Assembly: GCF_003390935.1 (NCBI RefSeq)
Contig: NZ_QNQZ01000018.1
Coordinates: forward strand, 1-64,000
Reading direction: 5' to 3'
Source of the DNA: Lewinella sp. IMCC34191
GTDB lineage: Bacteria; Bacteroidota; Bacteroidia; Chitinophagales; Saprospiraceae
DNA: 64,000 bases
Part shown: one piece after another, positions 27,598 to 37,200 of the stretch
Numbering within the stretch: position 1 is the stretch's first letter
How the letters are laid out: every line of letters starts with the position of its first letter
Notes under the pieces: model-generated
What the model was told of the DNA's origin: nothing
What the model saw: only the letters and a program-made list of their open reading frames with translations
Databases searched by the model: none
Translations under genes and position numbers: made by a program

Positions 27598-29466
27598 ATG
27601 GTCTATTTGGAATTAGAACGGGTATCGAAGATTTACGGGGAAAAAGTGCTGTTCGACCAGGTCGACCTGCAGGTAGCCCAGCATACGAAGGTGGCACTCG
27701 TGGCCAAAAACGGAACGGGGAAGTCAACCCTGCTGCGCGTCGCCGCCGGTATCGACCAGCCGGAAGGCCCCGGCTCCAGTGTCTACGTCCATAAGGAAGC
27801 CCGCATGGCCTACCTGCCGCAGGAACCCGAATTCGGGGAGCGCGCTACGGTAATGGACGCCGTTTACGACAGCGACAACGACCTCGTCCGGGCCGTCCGG
27901 GATTACGAGGAGGCCCTCTCCCGCACGGATAAACCCAAATTATTGCAGGACGCCCTCATGCGCATGGACCGGCTGCAGGCGTGGGACATCGAAGCGCGGA
28001 TCAAGGAGGTGCTGAGCAAGCTCAACATCGAGGACGTCAACCAACAAGTATCGACCCTTTCCGGAGGCCAGCGCAAACGCGTCGCGCTGGCCAAGCTCAT
28101 CATCGACGAGCCGGATCTGATCATCATGGACGAACCGACCAACCACCTGGACCTCGATATGATCGAGTGGCTGGAGGAGTGGCTACAGTCGCCCAACCTC
28201 ACTTTGCTGATGGTGACGCACGACCGCTACTTCCTGGAGCGCGTCTGCAACCGCATCATCGAACTGGAAGGAGGTAACATCTACCACTATACCGGTAATT
28301 ACTCCGACTTCCTGGACAAGAAAGCCACCAGGGAAGAGACCGAGAGCGCGGAGCTGGACAAGGACCGGAAGCGGATGAAGAAGGAACTCGAATGGGTCCG
28401 CCGGATGCCCAGTGGCCGCGGCACGAAAGCCAAGAGCCGCCTGTCAGCCTTCAGCGATCTCAAACAGAAGGTCGGCAGCTTCCGCCGGGAGGACGAACTG
28501 ACGCTGGAGATAAAAGGACAGCGGCTGGGCAGCAAGATCCTGGAGGCCCACAACATCAGCAAATCTTACGGGGACAAGGAACTCGTCCGGGGGTTCAGTT
28601 ACAAATTCCAGAAGGGGGAGCGCGTCGGTATCGTCGGGCGCAACGGGGCCGGTAAATCCACCCTATTGCATATGTTGACGAAGGAACTGGAGCCGGATAC
28701 CGGCAAGGTGGTCCACGGTACCAATACCGTCTTCGGCTACTATACCCAGGAGGGGATTAATCTGAAGCAGGATATGCGCGTGATCGAGGTGGTACGCGAG
28801 ATCGCCGAGTTCATACCCCTGGAGAAGGGGCTGAAGCTCACCGCCCGCGGATTATTGGAGCGCTTCATGTTCAACAGCAAGCAGCAGCAGGTCTACGTCA
28901 GCCAACTGAGTGGCGGGGAGCGGCGGCGGCTGTACCTGCTCACCATCCTGATGAAGAACCCGAACTTCCTGATCCTGGACGAACCGACGAATGACCTGGA
29001 CATCGTTACTCTCAACGTGCTGGAAGATTTCCTCCTCGACTTCCCGGGCTGCGTCCTTATAGTAAGTCACGACCGTTTCTTCCTGGATAAGCTGGCCCAT
29101 CACCTGTTCATATTCGAGGGGGAGGGGAAGATCCGCGACTGGAACGGTCTCTATACGGAGTACCGGGACATGATGCGGGAAGAGCAGCGGACCAATTACA
29201 ACGATACCCCTTCCAGGGAAAGCGCTTTACCTGCGCCCCCGCCGCCCTCTGAAAACCAGATCTCGCAGGAACAACGCAAGGCGATTCGCCGCGTGGAGGG
29301 CCAGATTGGAAAACTCGAGGCCCGCAAGGCGGAGATCAACCAGCAGTTCAACAATATGGCATCGCTGACCCCGGAGCGGATCGCCGAACTCGGTAAGGAA
29401 CTTTCCGAGGTTAACGATGCCATCGAGGAGAAGGAGATGGAGTGGATGGAGCTGGTAGGGGAGTAA
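27598..29466 (+). CDS. ABC-F family ATP-binding protein (Uup-like)
   Basis: A 622-residue soluble protein with two ABC ATPase domains and no membrane segments. Walker A motifs read KNGTGKST and GRNGAGKST; the signature motifs are LSGGQRKR and LSGGERRR; Walker B strands end IIMDEPTNHLD and LILDEPTNDLD. A linker between the domains is helical. The C-terminal extension of about 70 residues (REQRKAIRRVEGQIGKLEA-type) is a coiled coil as in Uup. ABC-F proteins act on ribosomes or DNA. An in-frame TTG seven codons upstream is less likely. Confidence 0.93.
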   Translation: MVYLELERVSKIYGEKVLFDQVDLQVAQHTKVALVAKNGTGKSTLLRVAAGIDQPEGPGSSVYVHKEARMAYLPQEPEFGERATVMDAVYDSDNDLVRAVRDYEEALSRTDKPKLLQDALMRMDRLQAWDIEARIKEVLSKLNIEDVNQQVSTLSGGQRKRVALAKLIIDEPDLIIMDEPTNHLDLDMIEWLEEWLQSPNLTLLMVTHDRYFLERVCNRIIELEGGNIYHYTGNYSDFLDKKATREETESAELDKDRKRMKKELEWVRRMPSGRGTKAKSRLSAFSDLKQKVGSFRREDELTLEIKGQRLGSKILEAHNISKSYGDKELVRGFSYKFQKGERVGIVGRNGAGKSTLLHMLTKELEPDTGKVVHGTNTVFGYYTQEGINLKQDMRVIEVVREIAEFIPLEKGLKLTARGLLERFMFNSKQQQVYVSQLSGGERRRLYLLTILMKNPNFLILDEPTNDLDIVTLNVLEDFLLDFPGCVLIVSHDRFFLDKLAHHLFIFEGEGKIRDWNGLYTEYRDMMREEQRTNYNDTPSRESALPAPPPPSENQISQEQRKAIRRVEGQIGKLEARKAEINQQFNNMASLTPERIAELGKELSEVNDAIEEKEMEWMELVGE

Positions 29467-29590
29467 CGACCTCCAACGGACGTTCCTAACATGACGCAAA
29501 TCGGTCAAGTGTAAACGTCCTATTAACCAGCGGTTTACCCAATGTAATTTTCCGACCCCAAACGGTGGAAAAGCGTTGACAAATGGGCAG

Positions 29591-31012
29591 TTATGAACAA
29601 CCTTCCCCACAAAGCGACCGAAAAGGGCGACTTCTCCACATTTCCACAGCTTTCCACATTTGCTTTCCACGCCGACTTCACGGTTGGCGGGTGGTTATCC
29701 CCACGGCTGTGTCATAAAAGTTATCCTCTCCACCGGAAATCACCGAATGTGGAATAACGGCAAATCCCTAGCGATAGCCACGTGTTAGGATGTGAATAGC
29801 CTGTGAAAAAGGGAACAGCAGGAGTGGAGACTGAGAATACCAACCGCAGGGCGAATTCTTTCTCCCGCTTTCCACACCCTTAACAATGATAAAGGGATTT
29901 AAATTTTAAAAAAGAATAATAACTATTAAGAGCATGGAAAAATCGCTGCGCCGCTACCCCCGACCGGTGAAAATCTGGCTGCTCGTGGGCCTGGTGATGG
30001 TCGTCGGGCAAATAGTTATCGGTGGTATAACGCGCTTAACGGAATCGGGATTGTCCATCACGGAGTGGGAAGTCCTCAGCGGGGCCGTTCCCCCCCTCAA
30101 CGATGCCGACTGGATGGTCGAATTCGAGAAATACCAGCAGTCGCCCCAGTACGAGAAGATCTTCGCCGACATTTCTCTGTCCGATTTTAAATTCATCTAC
30201 TTCTGGGAGTGGTTTCACCGGCAGTGGGCGCGCATCATGGGCTTGGTCTTCATTGTCGGCTTCCTGGTCTTCTGGCGCAAAGGCTACATTAATCCGCCGC
30301 TGATGCGCCGTCTGGGCGTCGTTGTGCTCCTGGCGGCCCTCGCGGCCAGCTTCGGGTGGATCATGGTCGCCAGCGGCCTTATCGACCGTCCCTGGGTCAA
30401 TGCCTACAAGCTTACCCTGCACCTCGCATTGGGGATAAGTCTGTTTTCCTACCTCCTGTGGATAACTCTGAAGGTGATCCAGCCGGTAGACCGGGCTTTT
30501 CCACAGGGCAGAGTGAAAAAATCACTTTGGGCCGTCAATATCCTGCTCATTGTACAGCTGTTATTGGGGGGAGTGGTCAGTGGAGCCCGGGCCGCCCTAC
30601 CCTACCCCACGTGGCCGGATATGAACGGTCATTTTGTCCCTCCCGTCCTTTTGGAGACGGCGGCCTGGACTGTGGAAAACTTGGTGAACTACGAACAAAG
30701 CCTCTTCCAGCCGGCCCTCTTCCAGTTCTTTCACCGAATGGTAGCTTATACGCTGACCTTCATGGTTTTATACTTCGTATATCGCTGCTTCAAGCTGGGT
30801 TTACGAAGCGGAATGAAACGCGCCATGACCCTGTTGATAATCCTGTTGACAACTCAGGTGACGCTCGGGATTCTTACGGTTACCAACAGTCAGGGGCAGG
30901 TTCCGGTAGGTTGGGGAGTGGCCCATCAGTTCACCGCCATCGCCCTGGTAGCGGCCGTGATTTACATCAACTACCGCTTCTCTCCCGGCGACCGTTTACT
31001 GCCTGTGGAAAA
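29591..31012. other. candidate chromosomal replication origin (DnaA-box cluster, AT-rich tract)
   Basis: Exact matches to the DnaA box TTWTNCACA lie at 29802-29810, 30457-30465, 30671-30679 and 31004-31012 (minus strand) and 30497-30505 (plus strand). One-mismatch boxes lie at 29591, 29632, 29640, 29650, 29695, 29748, 29791, 29868 and 30832. An AT-rich tract (29881-29933) that could serve as the unwinding element follows the intergenic boxes. Several boxes fall inside ctaA. The 467-base gap between the ABC-F gene and ctaA holds no gene. Two parS palindromes are 13 kb away. This is inference from motif density. Confidence 0.55.
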
Positions 31013-31052
31013 GATGGTGGAAAACAAAGGCAAAAAAAATTTGGTGGTGTAA
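29934..31052 (+). CDS. ctaA: heme A synthase (CtaA/Cox15)
   Basis: A 372-residue inner-membrane enzyme that oxidises the C8 methyl of heme O to make heme A for cytochrome oxidase. It has about eight helices. The family signature GGITRLTESGLSITEW is at residues 31-46, WFHRQWARIMG and LTLHLALG carry heme-ligand histidines of the first half, and FFHRMVAY and WGVAHQF those of the second. No other cytochrome oxidase assembly gene is next to it. Its coding sequence contains several DnaA-box matches. Confidence 0.93.
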   Translation: MEKSLRRYPRPVKIWLLVGLVMVVGQIVIGGITRLTESGLSITEWEVLSGAVPPLNDADWMVEFEKYQQSPQYEKIFADISLSDFKFIYFWEWFHRQWARIMGLVFIVGFLVFWRKGYINPPLMRRLGVVVLLAALAASFGWIMVASGLIDRPWVNAYKLTLHLALGISLFSYLLWITLKVIQPVDRAFPQGRVKKSLWAVNILLIVQLLLGGVVSGARAALPYPTWPDMNGHFVPPVLLETAAWTVENLVNYEQSLFQPALFQFFHRMVAYTLTFMVLYFVYRCFKLGLRSGMKRAMTLLIILLTTQVTLGILTVTNSQGQVPVGWGVAHQFTAIALVAAVIYINYRFSPGDRLLPVEKMVENKGKKNLVV

Positions 31053-31057
31053 TTCGT

Positions 31058-31432
31058 TTATGAATTCGGCGTATTCCACGATTTTCTTCGCCGTCCGAGG
31101 TACTGTCCCGTTAGAAATATCGCGAGCAAGAAATGCAGCAGCGCAAACCGCTGATCGGGATTGTACGCCGTCTGGATTCCGATCATCGCATAGTGGTATA
31201 TGCTCAGGCTAAGCGTGACCAGATAGAATATCCGGTCATCCGACTGCCGGAAGTAGGCATACAGGGAAAGTCCGCCCAGAAAGAGAGCCGCTAATCCATA
31301 CAGCTTTTGCAGCAGCACGAAACTCGGACCCGCGGAGTCTCCGAAGCCCGGTAACAGGTCGCCCACGGCGGGATAAAAGAGAAACAACAGGCCGATTACC
31401 CCCTGGATAAGCGTGTGTAGCAGCAGGATCAT
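31058..31432 (-). CDS. four-helix membrane protein of unknown function
   Basis: A 124-residue protein with four hydrophobic segments (about residues 2-20, 38-60, 68-88 and 96-112) and a basic C-terminus. It matches no family I can name. It is convergent with ctaA, with five bases between the two stop codons. Codon use looks native. Confidence 0.6.
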   Translation of the reverse strand: MILLLHTLIQGVIGLLFLFYPAVGDLLPGFGDSAGPSFVLLQKLYGLAALFLGGLSLYAYFRQSDDRIFYLVTLSLSIYHYAMIGIQTAYNPDQRFALLHFLLAIFLTGQYLGRRRKSWNTPNS

Positions 31433-31622
31433 AGCCCGTTAAACATACGGCGGCGAAAAGGTTCCCGGCCTTGGTCCGCGTGTCGGGCTGCCTACTAATT
31501 ATAGACCCACCCAATAATATTTTGGCTCTGGAGGAAAATGTATAACATTAGAATTGCGTTATTGTGCGTAGATAATGTAATAAGATTGTTTTTCGCCCGA
31601 TTGGCGTGCAAATATTGGTCTC

Positions 31623-31931
31623 ATGAATTCGGTCAAACCCCTCACCTACACCACGGAGATCCGTATCTCCTTCAACGAACTCGCGCTTCATCTCCGGGAG
31701 CACTGCGATTTTCTCTGGCACTTCGCGCGCAAGATGGCGCGCTGTAACCGGTGCAGCAGCGAAGAACCGGCGCCGGGCGATTTCCGCATTTACATCAACG
31801 GCCGCGGTGATTTTGCCATCTATCATCGCTGTGGCGACTGTGCTTACCCCCTGCACAGCTACGTAGATTTGAGTCAGGAGCGCCAAATCCGGAGCGGACT
31901 TCGTAAACTGTGGTTGACTAAAGTCAACTAG
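31623..31931 (+). CDS. small protein with two CxxC motifs (possible zinc ribbon)
   Basis: A 102-residue cytoplasmic protein. CNRC (about residues 41-44) and CGDC (about 71-74) are the right spacing for a zinc ribbon or a metal-binding site. The rest is not recognisable. Its stop codon lies two bases before the likely start region of an NRAMP-like transporter gene, so the two may be co-transcribed and functionally linked to metal handling (inferred). Confidence 0.55.
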   Translation: MNSVKPLTYTTEIRISFNELALHLREHCDFLWHFARKMARCNRCSSEEPAPGDFRIYINGRGDFAIYHRCGDCAYPLHSYVDLSQERQIRSGLRKLWLTKVN

Positions 31932-31933
31932 CC

Positions 31934-33097
31934 ATCGAATCTACCTCCTGGGGCCGCGCCCTTGTTTGGTCGCTCATTGCGGCCGCCTTTATCGGTCCCG
32001 GGACGGTGGCTACGGCAACCCGTGCCGGCGCCGTTGGCGGCTACGCCTATTTACCGGTGGTGGTTTTGGCCGCCCTGGCCGGTTACGTCTTCATGGAGAT
32101 GGCGGCCCGGGTCACGCTGGTGAGCGGCCGTAGCCTGGGCGAATTACTCAGCGTTCGCGGCCGGTGGCTTCCCTTTCTGCTCTTCGGCGCCGTTTTCTTC
32201 GGTTGTATGGCCTATCAGGCCGGAAATCTACTAGGTGCCCTCGGTGGCCTGCAGCTTCTATTCCCCCTGCGCCGCTGGTGGGTCCTGATCGTCGGTGCCG
32301 CCGTTTTCGCCCTGCTGTGGAAGGGCAGCACCCAACTGATCGGTCGAACAATGGCGTACATCGTCGCGGTCATGGGCATGCTTTTCGTAGTGGCCGCCGT
32401 GCAGATCGCCTGGCCCGGGGTGTATCCCGATCGCCCGGTATCGACCATTGAGACCAACGTCATCCTGGGCTTGCTGGGTACCACTATCGTTCCCTATAAC
32501 TTCTTTCTCGCGGCCGGTCTGGGCTCGGGTGGTCAGCTTGCCGATATGCGGCGGGGCCTGCAACTCAGCTTTGGTGTAGGTCTATTGGTGACTGCCTCGA
32601 TCGTCGTCGTGGGGATCACCGCATCGGGCTTTGTTTCCTTTGAGGATTTGGCCGTTAGTCTGGAGGCTTTTTTGGGCGAATACGGCCGGCTCGTGCTGGG
32701 GGCGGGGCTCTTTGCCGCCGGTTTCAGTTCCGCCACTACCGCGCCGTTGGCCGCGGCGATGGCCGGGCGGGGCCTGCTGGCCAGCGGGGATAAAACCTGG
32801 CGGTCCGGCGGTAGTGCCTTTCGGGCTACCTGGCTGGTGGTCGTCATCATCGGGCTACTGGTTGCCCTGCTTCAACTGGATATCGTGGGGGTCATACTGG
32901 CGGCGCAGATCATCAACGGCCTGCTTCTGCCCTTTATCGCCGTCGTCATCTTCTTACTGGCTAACCGTAAAGATCTGCTCGGAGACCAGACGAACAGCTG
33001 GTGGCAAAACCTAATCGGTGTGCTGGTGCTCGGCATCCTTTTTTACAAGACCGGAGAATTCCTACTGACCTTCCTGTTCAGTGTCCTGAACGGCTAA
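31934..33097 (+). CDS. NRAMP-like divalent-metal transporter, divergent, start codon unclear
   Basis: A polytopic membrane protein, about 387 residues if read from 31934. Helix 1 reads FIGPGTVATATRAGA, homologous to the NRAMP opening but without the DPGN metal-binding motif. The helix 6 equivalent reads VPYNFFLAAG in place of the MPHN motif. The reading frame is open from 31922, but no ATG, GTG or TTG occurs until GTG at 32006, which lies inside helix 1. An ATC at 31934, two bases after the preceding stop, is the best-placed candidate start. Substrate may differ from Mn or Fe. Confidence 0.75.
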   Translation: MESTSWGRALVWSLIAAAFIGPGTVATATRAGAVGGYAYLPVVVLAALAGYVFMEMAARVTLVSGRSLGELLSVRGRWLPFLLFGAVFFGCMAYQAGNLLGALGGLQLLFPLRRWWVLIVGAAVFALLWKGSTQLIGRTMAYIVAVMGMLFVVAAVQIAWPGVYPDRPVSTIETNVILGLLGTTIVPYNFFLAAGLGSGGQLADMRRGLQLSFGVGLLVTASIVVVGITASGFVSFEDLAVSLEAFLGEYGRLVLGAGLFAAGFSSATTAPLAAAMAGRGLLASGDKTWRSGGSAFRATWLVVVIIGLLVALLQLDIVGVILAAQIINGLLLPFIAVVIFLLANRKDLLGDQTNSWWQNLIGVLVLGILFYKTGEFLLTFLFSVLNG

Positions 33098-33111
33098 TTC
33101 GCCCGGGCGTC

Positions 33112-34026
33112 CTACCGATGGGTGTAATCCTCGCGATTGATCTGCAACTTTTTCATGCGGGCGAAGAGCGTCTTTCCGTTGATGTTGAGCAACCGTCCGG
33201 CTCCGTTGGGGCCGGTCACCCGTCCGTTCGTGAACCGGAGCGCCCGGATGATGTGCCGGCGCTGGTGTTCCTCCAGGCTGATCATTTGATCTTTGCCGCT
33301 TCCGTCAATCATTTCGTAGTAACCCGTTATACCGGAGACCACCCCATCCTGCATCACGGACCACATCACGACGCGAACCAGCACGATCTGATCGGCGGCG
33401 GCGCGCAGGAGAAAGTTCTCGTCCATGCGGTGATAGCCGCTCAGGAAGTGAATCATTTGTGCGTTCCAACGGGCGGCATCGTCCTTGGAGAGGCGCTGGA
33501 CGATCGCGCTGGGCTTGAGTTCCTCCGGATCGGTTACACCCATCATGGCGGTCAGATTTTCGCTGACCAGGATACTCTGATCCTGTAAATTCAGGTCGAA
33601 GCTTCCGATGCGGTAGGACGACTCGACATTATCCAGCATGCGCTTATACCGAGTGCTGTTCTTGGCGTCCTCGACGATGCTACAGATCAACTGTTCGTTG
33701 GTATCCGAAACGATGTGGGGAACGCTTCGGACGGCTACAGGGTAGGATTGCCCGCCGCAATTCTGGTGGTAGGTATAGATGCGGTTGCTGCCGTTGTTGA
33801 TCGTCTTCAGGCAGTGTTGCTTCCAGACGTCCTCGGAGAGCTTGGGGCAGTAGTCGTTGAGCCCCTTACCCAAAATATCGTCTAGTGAGTAGCCGAGCGT
33901 CGTGCAGGCCGAGGTGTTCGCGTAGCGTACCTGCCCGCTAAGATTAGCGCATAACAAATCGTGCATGCCACCCCCTACCACCTTGTTGGCGAGGGCCATT
34001 ATCTGGGATGGTGTAAGGTGATGCAT
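33112..34026 (-). CDS. PAS-domain regulator with Fis-type helix-turn-helix
   Basis: A 304-residue cytoplasmic protein. The N-terminal PAS-like domain (about residues 10-120) contains VRYANTSACTTLGYSLDDILGK, and a second PAS/PAC-like region follows (about 130-240) ending GVVSGITGYYEMID. The C-terminus (about 255-304) is a Fis/HTH_8 domain: ISLEEHQRRHIIRALRFTNG and LLNINGKTLFARMKKL, as in NtrC-type activators. The sigma-54-interacting AAA+ domain normally between them is absent, so it probably does not activate sigma-54 promoters. Convergent with the NRAMP-like gene. Confidence 0.8.
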   Translation of the reverse strand: MHHLTPSQIMALANKVVGGGMHDLLCANLSGQVRYANTSACTTLGYSLDDILGKGLNDYCPKLSEDVWKQHCLKTINNGSNRIYTYHQNCGGQSYPVAVRSVPHIVSDTNEQLICSIVEDAKNSTRYKRMLDNVESSYRIGSFDLNLQDQSILVSENLTAMMGVTDPEELKPSAIVQRLSKDDAARWNAQMIHFLSGYHRMDENFLLRAAADQIVLVRVVMWSVMQDGVVSGITGYYEMIDGSGKDQMISLEEHQRRHIIRALRFTNGRVTGPNGAGRLLNINGKTLFARMKKLQINREDYTHR

Positions 34027-34293
34027 AGAAAAGATTAATGCCCGACCGGCCGGGGTCACCCAAAGAAGTGCCTTTTCACCGTGATTAAGCCAATGGGACT
34101 CAAACGGTGAGCAACCACCCTAAGTTGAGCATATGTTAGTGCTTAATACTCACAAAGATAGGTGTTCTCACACTATTTTACCTAAACTATCCCTTTTGCA
34201 TACCTGACGACCGTAAGGCATTGTTAGTCAACCGGGAAGTCGTAGTACTCATTGTATATTGTACCGCTCTCCCTCGGTCGCAATTACCTTCCT

Positions 34294-37200
34294 ATGGCCC
34301 GTACACAACATTACGACCTACTTATCGGCAAGCTGGATGCTTTTATCCGCAAGTACTATATCAATAGTGCCATACGGGGGCTGCTCTATTCCGTGGGGCT
34401 GGTGTTGCTGCTCTTCTTAGCGGTAAGCTTGCTGGAATCTCAGTTTTACTTTTCCGGAACTACGCGTCGTATCCTCCTTTACGGTTTTGTAGGCGCCAGC
34501 GTGCTGGCCTTCGGAAGCTGGGTTCTGCTTCCCCTCGCCCGCTACTTTCGCCTGGGGGAGGTAATCAGTCACGAGCAGGCGGCCGGGATCATCGGATCGC
34601 ACTTCGGCAACGTACAGGATAAGTTATTGAACGTCCTTCAGCTTCGTCGCCAGGCCGGTACCGGTCAAAATGACCTCTTACTGGCATCTATCGATCAAAA
34701 ATCTTCCGAGATCAGCCCCGTGCCCTTCCGCTCGGCTATCGATCTCACCCAGAACCGGCGGTACCTGAAATACGCCCTGCCGCCATTGGTTATTCTCCTG
34801 GCGATCCTGGTGGCCTCGCCTACCCTTATTCAGGACAGCACCAACCGGCTGATCCGCAACGGCGAACGTTTCGAACGCCCCGCTCCCTTTACCTTCTCCC
34901 TGGCGGGTGATGATTTGGAAGTCGTTCAGTACGGAAATTACCCCCTCACCATCAATGTGCGTGGCGACGTGCTGCCGGCCGAGGCCTTTATTGAGGTAGA
35001 TGGCTACCGGTACCGCCTGCAGAAGGAGAATGCCAGCACCTTCACCTATCAGTTCAACAACGTCCAGTCGTCCGTTCCCTTCCATCTCTCCGCCGGTGAG
35101 GTAGAAAGCCGGGACTATACCCTCGAGGTTCTTCCCAAACCGACGATCGCCGGTTTTACCGTGGCCGCCGATTACCCGGATTACCTCGGACGCAAAGACG
35201 AGGAACTGGCCAATATCGGTGATCTGACCGTTCCCGTGGGCACCCGCCTGAGGTGGTCCTTCGACACGGAAAACACCGAGTACATCGACCTCAAATTCAA
35301 TAGTGAGGACACCACCGGCCGACTGCATCGCGACGGACGGGACCTGCACAGTTTCGATAAGCGGGCCATGCGGAACGATCGCTATACACTGTATATCGGC
35401 AACGATCGCCTACCCGTGGCAGACTCCGTGAGTTTCGCCCTCAACGTCATTCCCGACCAGTACCCCCGTATCACGGTCGAAAGTTTCCGGGACTCGACCG
35501 CGGAATCCCTGATTTTCTTCGTCGGTGAGGCTTCGGACGACCACGGCATCCGCGGACTGGACTTCGTATACCGCATCCAGAATGCCGACGGTGCGACGGA
35601 CGAGATCCGGGTACCCATCAGCGCTTCTGCGGGTAAGCGGATGGAGTACGACCATGTACTCGACCTTCAGCAGGACGTGGAACTGGTTGCCGGCGACCAG
35701 TTGAGCTACTACTTCGAGGTACGCGATAATGACGGCGTCAATGGCAGCAAGCGTTCCAAAACCTCGGTGATGACCTACCGGATGCCTACCCGGGAGGAAA
35801 TGGCCGAACGCGCCGAGGCGAATGACAGCCAGATCAAGGATCAGTTACAGAAAGCCCTGGACGATACCCGCAAACTCCGGGAAGAAACCAAAGAAGTCCG
35901 GGAGCGTATGCTTCAGGAGAAAGAGGTCGACTGGAAGCTAAAAAAGGAAGTCGAGAAACTCGCCGCCCAGCAGCAGCAAATCAAGGAGCAGGTGAAGAAG
36001 GCCCAGGAAGCCTTCCAAGAGAACCTGGAAAACCAGCCGCAACAGAGCGAGCAGATCCAGCAAAAGGAAGAGCAGCTGCAGGAGATGTTCGAGAAGTCGC
36101 TTTCGGAAGAGATGCAACAGCTGATGGAGGAGATCCAGCGGCTCATGGAAGAGCTCAATAAGGACCAGACCCTCGAGAAGATGGAGGATATGGAAATGTC
36201 CGACGAGGAAACAGAAGCCGAACTCGACCGGATGCTCGAACTCTTCAAGCAGCTGGAAATCGAAAAGGAAATGCAGGAGGCCATCGACGAACTCGAGGCA
36301 CTGGCCGAGGAGCAGGAAGCCCTATCCGAAGAAACGGAGGCCGGCGATACGCCTACGGAAGATCTCCAAAAATTACAGGAAGAACTGCAGAAGAAATTCG
36401 AGGAGCTCCAGAAGAAGATGGAGCAGACCGAGGAGAAGAACGAACAGCTGGACCGGCCCATGCCCCTGGATACCCAGAAGGAACAGGCCGAGCAGGTCGA
36501 GCAGGACATGCAGGAAGCCCAGCAGAAAATGGAGGAGGCCCAGCAGCAGGAAGGGAAAGAACCCCAGGAAGGGCAAGAGCCGCAGCAACCACAGGAGCCA
36601 CAGGACGGGGAACAACAACCCCAGGAACAGGGAGACCAACCGCAGGAAGAAAGCGAACCCCAGGATCAGGAGTCGCAGGAAGGTGAGCAGCAGCAACAGC
36701 AACAGCAGTCTGGCCAGCAACAACGGCAGGACGCCGCCAAAAAGCAGCAGGACGCCAGCCAGAAGATGCAAAAGATGGCCCAGCAGATGAATCAGTCCAT
36801 GCAGAGTATGCAGCAACAGCAGAACAGCGAGGACATGGCCGCCATCCGCCAGCTACTGGAAAACATCGTCGATCTGAGTTTCGACCAGGAAGAAACGATG
36901 GACCAGCTGAATCTCACGACCGTAAATACGCCCCGTTACGTGGAACTCGTACAACGGCAGTTCCAGATCAACAACGATTTCGAGTTGGTGAAAGACTCGC
37001 TACAGGCCCTGGCCAAGCGCAACTTCCAGATCGAAACCTTCATCACCGAAAAGGTGACCGACATCCGTGGCAACCTGAGTGGTACCGTCGACGAACTCGA
37101 AGAACGGCGCACCCCACAGGCCGCCAATCTCCAACAGCGCGCCATGACCGGACTCAACGACCTGGCCCTGATGCTCAGCGAAAGTATGGAGCAAATGCAG

